This document shows, piece by piece, positions 24,148 to 34,474 of a DNA stretch of 64,000 nucleotides (its first letter is position 1; each line of letters begins with the position of its first letter). Source of the stretch: Ophioderma brevispina. Its lineage: Eukaryota; Echinodermata; Ophiuroidea; Amphilepidida; Ophiodermatidae. The DNA is taken from positions 1-64,000 of the forward strand of contig JAMKCH010049120.1 in assembly GCA_023653785.1 (NCBI GenBank), written 5' to 3'. The notes under the pieces are model-generated. The model was not told the origin of the DNA. It saw nothing but the letters and a program-made list of their open reading frames with translations, and ran no database searches. A program made the translations under genes and the position numbers.

Positions 24148-24385
24148 GGCTGCACGTTAAACGCAAACTGAGAGATTTCCCAATATAGCGCCCTCAATTT
24201 TCAAAACAAGTCTTATTTTTGGAATACATAATGCTTGTCCACATTACTAATCACTGTGTGCAAATAGCCGAGGTGAAATCAATATCCTTTTAAAGTTCTT
24301 CCTATAGAAATTTAGATCCAGAAGTTTTTGAACTATGGTATTATTATACTATACCGTTGTCAAATTCTTTGACATTGACATACAT
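24148..24385 (-). mobile_element. TTAA-type MITE, family II, decayed copy
   Basis: The motif order CTCAATTTTCAAAAC, CATAATGCTTGTCCACAT and ACTAATCACTGTGTG is the reverse complement of the right half of 26399-26743. The end begins at TTAA (24144-24147) with GGCTG and AGAGATTTCC. The distal end fades out near 24385. Confidence 0.65.
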
Positions 24386-24425
24386 GTGAAGGGCGGATCC
24401 AGGATAGATTTGAAAAACGTCCAAT

Positions 24426-24429
<4 letters not shown>

Positions 24430-24457
<28 letters not shown>
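24430..24457 (+). repeat. Poly(G) tract of 28
   Basis: An uninterrupted run of G. A homopolymer of this length is unstable and its length in the assembly is uncertain. It follows GGGCGGATCCAGG, a phrase typical of decayed hAT-type MITE ends. Confidence 0.9.
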
Positions 24458-25579
24458 TGAAGGCTGAAAACTTGTCCAAAATGGGCGAGTTTGCATGGAA
24501 TTTCAGAATTACCGGGAGGCGCGGCCACCTCGCCCCTCCCTAGCTCGCGACTGATGTGCGTTGTCTTGGTGACACTGCACTAGTGCATCCGACGGTTTGT
24601 TTTGGTGGAGAAGAGGTATTACATAGCAACATGTCACAAGTACTTGTGAGCCAGAGTATACATTACACAAAAGGTTTACTGCATCAAAAGGAAAAAAAAA
24701 ACCAGTCCAATTCATCTCAAAAACTTAAGAATTGAGCAGTTTAGGTATCTATCTTTAATTTTAGTTGATAGTTTTTAATTAAGTGCCACACACAAATTAT
24801 ATTTGAAAATCTCTGAGTCTGCCGGCTGAACCCTTAGAGTGGCGGCAAGGCATTTTTATCAAACAAATGAGGTGGGTGGTACAGTTTCTACAGGAGTCAA
24901 GTTTTCTACGGGGTCAAATGTTTAAACTGCTTTAAGCCCATGATATACTACAAGTCGTTAGCGAGCATTGGATCGACGCCAATACCCGGATTTTGATCCA
25001 AGATCAAGTTTTACGCATGCTCAAGCGCAGAAAATCCGCTGCTGTGTGACTGGGCGATAAATGGCTTAATTATAGCTAAGATTATACCTTTGGTAACCAG
25101 GAGCAAAAGAGGCAAAGGGCTTGTGCAAAATGGGAACTTTGAATTTGGTATTGTCAGTCATTTAGTCACCAAAGGCTCAAAACATTTTTGAAAAATATCC
25201 CGATTAAGTTTAGAAAGATTTAAAATATTTGTCTATAAAAAAAAACAAAGATTTCAAATATTAAAATTGCTTGTGATCAATTCGGTATATGTGCATGGTT
25301 GATATGGGAGGGCGACAAAATTCCCGGTAGATGTAGAATGTAGAAAACTTACCCCCCCCCCGAGCCACACAATTGCAGTGATCCCTGCCAGACATCCATA
25401 TTGCATGTGTAGGTTTATGAATGCTCCTGTGTTCAGATATTAGTACCTAGTTGTTTGATCAAAATTCTCTTGGCTGCCACTCGACTTGTTCCCTAGTATT
25501 GTTGACGAGATACCACAACCCTATTCACAATTCACCACAGCTGTGAGATGGAACAGAGCTTCTCTTTGGTGATAATACC
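24458..25579. other. No gene recognised
   Basis: No protein, RNA or bounded repeat seen. A local G+C-rich patch lies at about 24510-24560 and a run of C at about 25353. Confidence 0.4.
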
Positions 25580-25794
25580 CAGTTGCAGGGTTGGGGGAAT
25601 TGCTTTCTTGCCTCTTCCCCCCAGTTTGCCCCTCCCATCCAGAAGAAAAATGAGATTTTTGGCAAAAATCTGATTTTGGATCAAAATTGGTTAAATATCG
25701 CAAAATTTTTGCTGTTTTTCCCCCCAAAATTTCACTTTTGCCACCCCCCTAAAAATCAGTTTTCCCCAGAAAAAGAAGTCTTGCGCCATCACTG
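25580..25794. mobile_element. hAT-type MITE with 8-bp target duplication
   Basis: The element begins CAGTTGCAGGG and ends GCGCCATCACTG, so both ends give CAGT in inverted orientation. It is flanked by ATAATACC (25572-25579) and GTAATACC (25795-25802), an 8-bp duplication with one mismatch. Eight-base duplications and CA-G ends are characteristic of the hAT superfamily. The 215-bp interior is polypyrimidine or polypurine-rich and non-coding. Confidence 0.75.
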
Positions 25795-26398
25795 GTAATA
25801 CCACTCCTCAATATTCAGGAAACATTCATAATATGTATCCTTAATGTTTTGAGCTGACATTCAACAAAGGGAGCTAACTCTAGCCCCTGGTTTGATCCAG
25901 ATTTCACTATATACAATATCTCTCCACCAAGGAACAACAGTTCAGTGGGGTTGTAAACTCGTACATACTCTTGACATGACTTACCTTGTGTTATCTGGGA
26001 TCATATCTACCCAAAAAACCAGAATGTGTAGTTTCTAAATACCCTGGCAAATGAAGGTACTGAACTGTGCTAAGGGAATTGAGATTTTACTACTAGTCTC
26101 ATATGTGTTTAGCCTTCATGAGTGGACCTTTTTCTTTCAACATAGTGTGAAAGTTGAATGTAACAGGTGAGAAAGTTGCATGGGCCGTTCTGGCCCTTCC
26201 ATGAGGAATTCCTCACCTTTTACACCACACCCAAAGTCAACCAACTCTTTACCCCCAAAATGGCTGATTTTTACATACAAACAGCAATTACAACAAATAA
26301 CATTCCAAAGTGGCTGATCACAATAGCTCAAGCCCGTAGAACGTGGACCTTTTTGTCACCCAAAGGGGAAAGAATTTGATTGAAAGTTGATAGATTAA

Positions 26399-26743
26399 AG
26401 GCCCACTCAGAGATTTCAAAATATAATTCTTTTTTGGGTAATAATTACATAGGGCAACTAGAACTAAAGCCTTAAATGCTTAATTCCAAAGTTAAGATAA
26501 ATCTGATTTTTCGTTTCCATGTAGTAAGCATGTATGTATAGTATAACAGTACCATAGGATACTGTGTATAACAACAATTCTGGATCCGGAATTGTTTTAC
26601 AAAGTTGTGATTTTCTATTTGAAGGACACCGTTTGAACTTGGCTATTTCACACAGTGATTAGTATGTGGACAAGCATTATGTACATGCAAAAAAAAAAAA
26701 AACAATTGAGGGTCCCATCCTTGAGAAATATCTGAGTCAGCCT
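26399..26743 (+). mobile_element. TTAA-type MITE, family II, complete copy
   Basis: Flanked by TTAA on both sides (26395-26398 and 26744-26747). The left end is AGGCCCACTCAGAGATTTC and the right end, reversed, is AGGCTGACTCAGATATTTC, giving a 19-base terminal inverted repeat with three mismatches. Length 345 bp, non-coding, with an A run at about 26690-26702. A decayed inverted relative lies at 24148-24385. Confidence 0.85.
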
Positions 26744-27581
26744 TTAAGTACCAATGACTGACTTAATTGCCCTGGGTTCTTATTGGAATGAACATGATAG
26801 AAAGATTTAATCAAAATCTAAGCTGCTATGTTTTATTTTTTATTTATTAATTTTTAAATTTCATTTATTTTTATTATTGTAAATAGTTTTACTCATTTTT
26901 TGAGAGGATGCAACAGGCATTAGAGGTGCTGTTGCTAAAAAAATCGGTATAAAATGCTACAATATGCAATGCTCTTTGATGCACTTCTGTGTAGTATTTT
27001 TATTTCAACAACCGAATATAGACAAAATAGATTCACTTTAATCTTGTTTCTTTCTTTGTAACAAAACAGGCAAATATGCAGACAGATTTAGTAGTTTGTT
27101 GAAAATGGAAAATTTTTAAAAAGGAATGTATTTTTCAAGTTAATTCTGTTAAAGAACCTTGTTCTTTCCAATTGGGAATGTTGGCGTTCTTTTTAAAGTA
27201 TATAGGTAGACCTATAGAACAATGTGGTGAGTGAATTTACTGTAGTTGAGAGCCAGGGAATGAGATATTCCACTTTCTGTTTGCCCTCCCTCTTGAAAAA
27301 AAGTTAAATAAAAAGTAAAACTAAAACAAATCTTTTCTGCAGCAGGGTTGAAATAAATAAGAACCATTCTAAAGATAATGATAGGTAAAGCAATAAGGAA
27401 TTCCAGCCCAAAGTTTAATAGTTTTTGTTTACTTTGAGAAATTCTGTAAGCTACGATCAATAATGTGAGAAATGAGAAAAATCCTGACATCCTTGTTTTA
27501 TAAAGTGGTAGTTACTGGTTTGAGTGTCTTCTTTGAGGGGTGTATGGATAGTTCTTGGAAGAGCTCAGTATACTGTCCCAA

Positions 27582-27806
27582 TTTGGGCCATTCTTCGGTC
27601 ATGTTTGTGACCTAAAATGGGGAAATTCTTTTTTTTCCCAACCCAATGCTGTGTTGTCAACATTACCACTCTGTTATTGTAATCATTTTTAGTCCAAACC
27701 TAACCAAAAATAATGTTTCCACTTTTGCTAGATCAATTTGGTTGTTTTGTCATGGGGGTAAATAAAGTTTGGTCATGAATGTGATTTCCCGAAGAATGGC
27801 CCATTT
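27582..27806. mobile_element. Short foldback MITE (GGGCCATTCTTCGG ends)
   Basis: TTTGGGCCATTCTTCGG near 27583 is mirrored by CCGAAGAATGGCCCA near 27790-27803. GGTCATGTTTGTGACC inside the left arm pairs with GGTCATGAATGTGA on the right. About 225 bp, non-coding. Target duplication is not clear. Confidence 0.65.
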
Positions 27807-27925
27807 CCGGTCTTGACTTTCAAGTTAGAACAGACAAAATTTACCTGATTGATGGTCATGCACAGTTGTTTCAAGACAGCATTATTGAAATCACAAAAAC
27901 TGATTTTCATATTTGATAGTGTTAA

Positions 27926-28566
27926 AGATGCAACGAGAGATTTCAAATAACAGGTGTCCCGAAAAAATGTGAAAATTCTGACTTTGGCACTGATGTATAA
28001 TAATAATAAGTATTTTTACGCACGACATATCCACGTAAACGTGCTCAAGGCGCTGTGCGGCAGCCATGAAGGCGCTCAGCACATCAGAGAAACCATAATA
28101 CCAGAACAGATTTATGCCAAGAAGCTCGATTTTAGAAGCAGGAGGAAACCGGAGTACCCGGAGAAAACCTGCGGGAACGAGTATGGATCGAGAAACCAAA
28201 TTCACATAAAGCCACAGAGAACGAGCCCCTACCGGGGATCGAACCCGGGACCTCAGTGGTGAAAGGTGAGGGAAGATACGCTGCGCCAACTCGTAAAGCT
28301 TTATATCAAAAAATATTCCAATCTGTGAGGATTAAGCTGAAAACTGTTTCTTTGGTACAAAAATTGTGAAATTTATAATTTCGTATAGGAGCAAATACAA
28401 AATTCAGCCTATGTTTTCTATTGAATATAAGCATATACAAATCACCTTTTCATTTTGTTATTTCTGTAACAAAATAATGGATGGGGAATCTATTGAGCAT
28501 CTAATCTATATTAAATCACTACATATCACAGAAAATATGGATGACTTGAAATCTCTTGTTGCACCT
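27926..28566. mobile_element. TTAA-type MITE, family III, carrying a nested SINE
   Basis: TTAA at 27922-27925 and 28567-28570. The left end AGATGCAACGAGAGATTTCA and the right end, reversed, AGGTGCAACAAGAGATTTCA form a 20-base inverted repeat with three mismatches. The length of 641 bp is explained by a tRNA-derived SINE at about 28000-28290. Without it the MITE would be about 350 bp, like its neighbours. Confidence 0.82.
28000..28290 (-). mobile_element. tRNA-derived SINE with conserved central domain
   Basis: On the minus strand, GTTGGCGCAGCG (A box) is followed by GGGTTCGATCC (B box at 28236-28246), giving a tRNA-like RNA polymerase III promoter. A body follows with TCTCCGGGTACTCCGG, and a tail with TTGAGCACGTTTACG, GTCGTGCGTAAAAATA and TTATTATTATTATA. 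The TCCGGGTACTCCGG block recurs in SINEs of distant animals, so this belongs to a SINE superfamily with a conserved core. I cannot name the superfamily with certainty. It sits inside the family III MITE and is therefore younger than it. Confidence 0.82.
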
Positions 28567-28570
28567 TTAA

Positions 28571-29465
28571 CATAATAAAGCACAAAATACAAAGGAGGTA
28601 TAAAGGCTATAATTTAATTATGTATGCCATTGTTTTTTTCTGAAGCGCACATCTAAAAATTTCAAGAATTGGTTTAATTATAAAACAAGGCACGTTTTTA
28701 TTGCAGTGTTTGTTTTGGAGTTTTGTTTTACACAGTTAAGCATTTTATTATCTTTTTTATTCTATTGTATAGTATTGTATAGTATACTGGATTCATCTAT
28801 TTAAAGAAATCATGCTTTTCAATTTGGAAAACCGATGAGTTAAATGAGTGTACCCACCAACACATTAAAGTACTAAATGTTATGCAATTTTTTTTCTCAT
28901 TAAATGTGTAGATATCCATATCACCTTTAGAATTTGTTTGCAAGCTGATCTGCATAATTGTGATGAAGTGGGGTGATGGTAACATAGTGGTAGCTATTTT
29001 TTATAGAGTACATGTATACATTCTGTGTGGTTTAGGATACTTAAGAAGATGTCCTACGTTAGTTGGACTTTAATATGATGCCCAGTTTGACAAAGCTACG
29101 AGCTTCCAGCAGCACCTATTTGATGTAATAGTTGAAGTGTATTGGAAAGCACATAGAGTGAAATAGTGTCAATTAGTAAGTATGACTGGCATTGTGTGGA
29201 TAAGATTTCAAGAGTTGAAACAAATGATTGTGTGGTATTATAAAAACATAAAAATAACAAATGAGTAACTAATATTTCCATCATACTGTTTTTGTAAATT
29301 CTCAACTCCCTTGTAGTTGGGAGATGAAGTGTATAAACTGCAGGGTAGTACCAGAGACTTAAAATTGCCCCCCCCCCCAAAAAAAAATTGAGATAGAGGG
29401 TCACATACCATTACCAAGGATCACTTGTAAAAGCTTGACAAATGAGCTTCAGAGCTTTGTTCACT
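28571..29465. other. No gene recognised
   Basis: A+T-rich DNA. Short minus-strand open frames (28797-28985, 29096-29404) have no visible domain. A run of 10 C followed by 9 A lies at about 29370-29388. Confidence 0.4.
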
Positions 29466-29745
29466 TATTCCATGGAAATAGTTTTCCATGGGAATATTCT
29501 GTGGGAATAGTATTCTGTGGGAATAGTATTCTGTGGGAACAGTATTCGATGGGAATAGTGTTCCTTGGGAATAGTGTTCCATGGGAATAGTATTCCATGG
29601 GAATAGTACTCCATGGGAGTAGTACTCCATGGGAATATAGTACTCCATGGGAATAGTATTCCATGAGACTATTCCCATTATAATAGTATTCCATGGAATA
29701 GTATTCCATCAAAACAGATGGGAATAGTATTCCATGCGATTAGTA
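29466..29745. repeat. 15-bp minisatellite, unit about TTCCATGGGAATAGTA
   Basis: About 17 imperfect copies of a 15-16 base unit such as TTCCATGGGAATAGTA, with variants TTCTGTGGGAATAGTA and CTCCATGGGAATAGTA. The unit is itself nearly palindromic because TTCCATGGGAA pairs with itself. On the minus strand it spells repeated MEYYSHGVLFPWNTIP-type peptides in two frames, which is a property of the repeat and not evidence for a protein. Confidence 0.92.
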
Positions 29746-29779
29746 CTTAATATATCTGGCATGTACTATATGGCACCTG

Positions 29780-29950
29780 CAGGGCCTTACGCAGGATTTA
29801 TTTACGGGGGTGCGGGCTTAGAAAAGGCAAACTTTTTCTAGTAAAAGTGACCTAACCACCTAAAAATGGTCCTTCTTTTTGGATCTTATTGCCAAAAAGT
29901 GGACTAGTCAATTTTTCTCATGGCCATTAGGGTCCTGCCCACCTGCATTA
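29780..29950. mobile_element. Possible hAT-type MITE fragment (CAGGGCC end)
   Basis: CAGGGCCTTACGCAGGATTT at 29780 resembles the CAGGGCCGTAAGCAGGGG at 52317, a form common at hAT MITE ends. No matching right end or 8-bp duplication was identified, so this is a tentative fragment. Confidence 0.35.
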
Positions 29951-30182
29951 GCCCCCGGGCACTAAAATCTTGCATGCAAGTTCAATCTATTCTGGAAGAA
30001 ATTCATAATTTTGTATTTTCTGTCCGTAAACGGTGGTCTATGGGGGTACCATGATACAAGCATTTGCTCATAACATCAAAACGCACTGTCCGAATCAACT
30101 GAAATTTTGTGGAAATTGTACATAATCTAGTGAACCATAAACAAAAAATGAGCTAGGTGCTAGGATCATGAAATATACACCT
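29950..30182 (+). mobile_element. TTAA-type MITE, family IV, copy 2 (left truncated)
   Basis: The right end GGATCATGAAATATACACCT is followed by TTAA (30183-30186). TTTTGTATTTTCTGTCCG, GGTGGTCTATGGGG and ATGAACCATAAACAAAA match the copies at 10912 and 34165. The left terminal repeat is absent. Confidence 0.7.
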
Positions 30183-30254
30183 TTAAGGCATGGTTAAAAT
30201 TATGACCTCTTTATAGTCATATCAAAACCACATTATTTTTCTGAAGTTGGGTAA

Positions 30255-30915
30255 AGACACTATCACTGATCCACCCGAAGTGAAGAATAAGTCTACAGAA
30301 TTCTCATAAGTTATTTTTTTTTCAAGCAAAAGAATTATGAAAAAAGGAAGAAAACAGCAGTGTCCAACGATACAAATTTCCATTTAATTACATGAAGTAA
30401 GTGTCCTTACGGACAGTAATGACTAAAATATCCAATTTTGTCCATATTAGGTTGCTTTTGGTCCTATATCTTATGGGTATATTAGAATACCTTAAAGGTG
30501 GTTGTTCCGATTTATGTGTATTGTGTTCTCTACTTGATATGAGAGCCTGGCACTTGCACATACACCCCATCAAGTACCGTGGGGAAAAAACTTGCGGTTT
30601 TGATGGTAGACGCAATAATGCATGTTGCAAAGCCCTATTCAATACTGTGCTAATAAAGTGGTTAACCACTAAAACGGCGGTTTTTTGTTTATATCTTGGG
30701 AATGAAATGGATTCGAGGGCTCAAATTTCAGGACGACAATGAGAAAAATATGGCCTTTCATCTGATATCAAAATCGATACTACTTCCGGGTAAATCAGGG
30801 GGGTCCCAAAGACGATCGGAACACGCCCCTTTAACTTGTTACAAACATGCAAAAACCTAATTTTTGATGATTTTTTTTTTCAATTAGCTGGTTGAGCAAA
30901 TCACTGATAGTGCCT
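30255..30915 (+). mobile_element. TTAA-type MITE, family V, with family I copy B inside
   Basis: The left end AGACACTATCACTGAT follows GTAA (30251-30254, one change from TTAA). The right end reversed is AGGCACTATCAGTGAT, followed by TTAA (30916-30919). Removing the family I element with one TTAA copy leaves about 322 bp, a normal size for this group. Non-coding. Confidence 0.75.
30496..30830 (+). mobile_element. TTAA-type MITE, family I, copy B (complete, reference copy)
   Basis: Exact TTAA on both sides (30492-30495, 30831-30834). Ends AGGTGGTTGTTCCGAT and, reversed, AGGGGCGTGTTCCGATCG form the terminal inverted repeat. The interior contains TTGATATGAGAGCC, ATCAAGTACCGTGG, GTGCTAATAAAG, GGTTAACCACT and GGAATGAAATGGAT. 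Length 335 bp with no coding capacity. Further copies lie at 23080, 32274, 50186 (reverse) and 50834. Confidence 0.88.
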
Positions 30916-31047
30916 TTAAACTCCAATTTCAGGGGAAAGGTATTTATCTCAAGAATTTGTATTGAAGGTATTGTTTTATCCATGCACTTCACAGCAGTCA
31001 ACAGTTATGTTTTATACCTCTTGACCAGTGTTAGTAGCATAAGTTAG

Positions 31048-31595
31048 AGCAATATTAGCACATTTTTTGAAGAGCGCCCCCAATTTTTTTAAAAAAATTT
31101 GGAGATTTTTACACGGTTGCATTGGTAACTGGCTAGTAAACTATACCTGTGAATGGTGAAGCTCGAAAATGTCTATGTGTCACAAACAAAGGAATTCTGT
31201 ACTAGAATAATTATTATCGGGATCCCGATTAATAATTCAACGGCTGCTGGAAATGGCCTTCCAATGTGAAATAGCCGGGAAATAGCGCCATGTACGTGTC
31301 TACGCTCATCCATTAGTTGTTTTAATAGTTCAGGCAAGTCAAATTAGAGGTTAGTTTCTCGAGGTGGCACTATTTCATCATGGACGGACATAAACGTAGC
31401 ATTTAAAGCTCTGCCGTTAAGTCCAATCTGGGATCCCAATTTTAATTACAAAATCGCTTATTTTTTGATAACTACGCATTTTTTAGCATTCTTGTTCACA
31501 GGTATAGTTACCTAGACAAATACCAACGTAACTGTGCAAAAAATATCAAATTTTGAAAATTGGGGGCGCTCTTCAAAATATGTGCCGTTATTGCT
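31048..31595. mobile_element. Foldback MITE, family VI, TTAA flank, arms about 120 bp
   Basis: The left end AGCAATATTAGCACAT follows TTAG (31044-31047). The right end reversed is AGCAATAACGGCACAT, then TTAA (31596-31599). Both arms continue with GAAGAGCGCCCCCAATTTT, GCACGGTTGC or GCACAGTTACG, and ACTATACCTGTGAA, so pairing extends over about 120 bases. Length 548 bp, non-coding. A second copy is at 63316-63836. Confidence 0.85.
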
Positions 31596-31599
31596 TTAA

Positions 31600-32273
31600 T
31601 CAGCATATACTGAAGCATTCTTTTATTTGGATAGATAGTGAATATATTTTAATTGTATTATAAAAAAATCATATCACTATCTTCCAATTCCACTATTCCA
31701 TTTATAGATCTGCACCAAAGTTGATATTTTTGTGAGGTAATAACATCACACCCCCAAATCCTAGTGAGCATTGTATCATAGTTTTAGTACACGCATACAG
31801 AAATGCATACTTAAATGGCAGTATTAGATGTATCTGAAATACATTCATGTAATAATTAGCCCCCTTTGTTTATTTTCATATATTTGTATAACCACAGAAA
31901 AGGTTATTATATGATGCACATAAACAAATGCCACAGCAGTATTGATTTACATGAGATACAAATGCTTTTTGCTCCCAAAAAATACACAAATCTTAGGCCA
32001 AGAAAAAAACAAGTTTGTCTCAGAAGACCCCGTGCTTTTTGTTTAAAATTGGTTTTTGACTGCATAATTTTTTTTTAGGTTTTACTTGAAATTTTTTTTA
32101 ATTTCTGAAAAAAAAATTCTGCAAAGCTGCCGAAAAATTGAAAGTGGGTCAAAAATGCATTTAAAAAAAACGCATTATCACATGAGCGTTTTTAAATAAA
32201 AAAAAATTCTTCTGAGACAACTTTTTTGGGCCTTACCAGTGGGTATAATAAAATTCCATGTGTGTAAATTTAA
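31600..32273. other. No gene recognised
   Basis: A+T-rich; poly(A/T) stretches at about 32070-32200. The similar phrases TCAGAAGA and TCTTCTGAGACAA (about 32020 and 32208) are weakly inverted, a possible decayed foldback. Confidence 0.35.
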
Positions 32274-32604
32274 AGGGGCTTGTTCGAGTTTGTCTATCGT
32301 GTTCTTACTTGATATGAGAGCCTGGCACTTGCACACACTGACCATCAAGAAAATACCGTGGGAAACAACTTGTGGTTTTGATGCTAGACGCGATAATGCA
32401 TCGTGCAACGCCCCCTATTCACTACGTGCTAATATTGATGGTTAACATTAAAAACCGTATTTTGTATCTGTATCTTGAAAGGAATGGATTTGAAAGGTGA
32501 AATTTCAGGACAACAGAAGAAAAATATGGCCTTCATAGATATCCAAAATGATACTACTTCCGAGTAAATCAGGGGGTCATACAGAACGATAGGAACAAGC
32601 ACCT
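32274..32604 (+). mobile_element. TTAA-type MITE, family I, copy C
   Basis: TTAA (32270-32273) followed by AGGGGCTTGTTCGAG. The end GGAACAAGCACCT is followed by TATAA, a decayed TTAA. Interior landmarks match copy B, including TTGATATGAGAGCC, ATACCGTGG, GGTTAACATTAAAA and GGAATGGATTTG. 331 bp. Confidence 0.85.
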
Positions 32605-32819
32605 TATAATGGCCATGTAACTGAACGTGCTCTGTGTTGTTCATATAATTTCAACTGTAGTTTTAAAAATATTGTATTGTCGAACTTGTCTGCTGATTAA
32701 TCATATGACGACTTCCTGGATGTTACCCTTTAAAAAGAAAATTCAGTGTTCTGAAGTGAGCATATATCATGTAATGTTCTAACAACTGTTCAAAAGGATA
32801 TGTCTTGTTTATTGGTTTA

Positions 32820-34018
32820 CAAACACCCCTACCCCTTACTCCTAGGTTCCCAAAACCTTCTCCCCCCCCTCTGCTTATTCTCCTACGCCAACACTCCCCC
32901 CATTCTGCCTTCTGTCCACCCACCCTCTACCCCCGCCACAATCTTTTCTTACCCCCACCCGTCCCATCTTCCATTCCCCCTTCCCCCTCCACCCTCCGCC
33001 CTTTCTGTTCCTCCTCCAGGCTTCCTTCCCCCAATTCTCTTTTTCTTCACATCCTTGAACCGCCTCCCCTCTACACACTCTCTCTTATCCTTCCCACCCC
33101 CCTGCCCTTTCCTCCCTTGCCCCCCTCGCCACAGCCACTCATCTATCCCGCCCCCGTCCTTTCCCCCCCCCTTTTACCTCCGTTCACTCCCCAGCCTCCC
33201 CTCCCCCGATCACCTCCTCTCCCCCCACCTACTGCCTTCCCGCGCGTAGTACCCTATTGATCTACGCACACCAACTTTTCTATCTGCCCTCTTTCTCCAA
33301 ATACTGCACCTACCATCCACCTCTCCTCCCACCATCCCCTCTACTACTTCACCACACCTTCTCCCCACCCCTCCTGCTCTCACCCCCCCTCCCATCCCCA
33401 TCCACCGCACCCCCCATTGTCTTCCTTTCTCACTCTTCCCCTCTCCCTCCCCGCCCGCCCCCTCCCACTTGCCCGCCCATTGCTCTCCATATCCCAATTT
33501 TCTCCCAACTCCCCCTCTCTGCCCTTCCCTCTTATCCACTCTCTTTTCCCCCCCCTCACCCCCCCCCCACCCCTACTTCTACGATGTCCCACACTTCGGC
33601 CACCTCCCACCCTCTCCTCCTTTCCTCATCCTGCTATTAATCAACCCCCCCCTCCTCACTTTTCCCCTCTCACTTTCTGTCTCTCCCACTCTTTCCCCAA
33701 CTCCTCACTGACTCATTTACTTACCCCCCCTGCCGCCCCTCCATGCCTCTTACCCCCCCCCCCTCTACCCACCCTCCTCTCTTTTCCCTCTCCTCCTCCC
33801 CCCTCCCCCTCCCCTCCTTCCCATTTCTCCTTCCTTCCCACCACCTTGCTACTTCCACCTACGACCCCACACCTCCCCCATTTCCAACCCCTCACCACCC
33901 ACCTCCCCCGTGTACCAACAAGTATTTATACCTTTACTCACCCCCCGACTCCTCCACTCCGCTTCCCCCCCCCCATCCCCCACATGTCCCACTCCCTTTC
34001 CCCCCCCCAACCCATTTT
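32820..34018 (+). repeat. C-rich low-complexity tract, 1.2 kb
   Basis: About 1.2 kb dominated by C with interspersed T and few A or G. It begins abruptly after normal sequence and ends just before GGGAAAAATGTATG. Open frames on both strands here spell only proline, serine and leucine (or glycine and arginine in reverse) and are compositional. The G-rich complement has many potential quadruplex runs. Unlike the G-rich blocks at 5.8 and 62.6 kb, no shared anchor was found at its borders. Sequencing or assembly error is a real possibility. Confidence 0.88.
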
Positions 34019-34164
34019 GTTTTTGGGAAAAATGTATGAAAAAAAGTGACACTATGTGGAGATAATTGTCACTTATAAAACTGCGTATTACTTACAAAAA
34101 CAGTGGTTTGTGGTGGTGTGGTTTGTTATGCATGAGTCTCTTGTTTTGGTGTGGTATTAGTTAA

Positions 34165-34474
34165 AGGGGCATTCGTGATCCCACAAACCTCTGTCCCCCG
34201 ACCTATCAAAAGTTGAGATTGTAATCATCTGACCGTGGGCCTTAGTATCCACATGTACCTTTCTTAACTGCAAAATTAGGTCGTATGTAAGAAAATTTGC
34301 AATTTTGTATTTTAACGGAAAGTTACAGTGGTCTATGGGGACCATGGGAAAACAAGCAATTGCTAAAACACAAGATCCGGGATTCAACTCAAATTTTGTG
34401 AATAAGCTTTTCTCAAGGCATACATGGGGAACACAAAATAAAACAGGGGGTGCTTGGAATCACAAAATGCACCT
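34165..34474 (+). mobile_element. TTAA-type MITE, family IV, copy 3
   Basis: TTAA (34161-34164) followed by AGGGGCATTCGTGATCC. The right end GGAATCACAAAATGCACCT is followed by GTAA. The interior shares TTGAGATTGTAATCATCTGACC, split here as TTGAGATTGTAATCAT and CTGACC, and GGTCTATGGGG with copies 1 and 2. 310 bp, non-coding. Confidence 0.8.

Noticed and set aside
28180..28290. Functional tRNA gene (minus)
   Set aside because: The tRNA-like part continues into a SINE body; no clean acceptor stem.
29421..29712. Repetitive MEYYSHGVLFPWNTIP-type peptides
   Set aside because: Two frames of a 15-bp minisatellite; no gene structure around them.
32800..34052. Long proline/serine-rich open frames (plus) and glycine/arginine-rich frames (minus)
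   Set aside because: They follow base composition of the C-rich tract, exist in several frames at once, and lack splice or start context.
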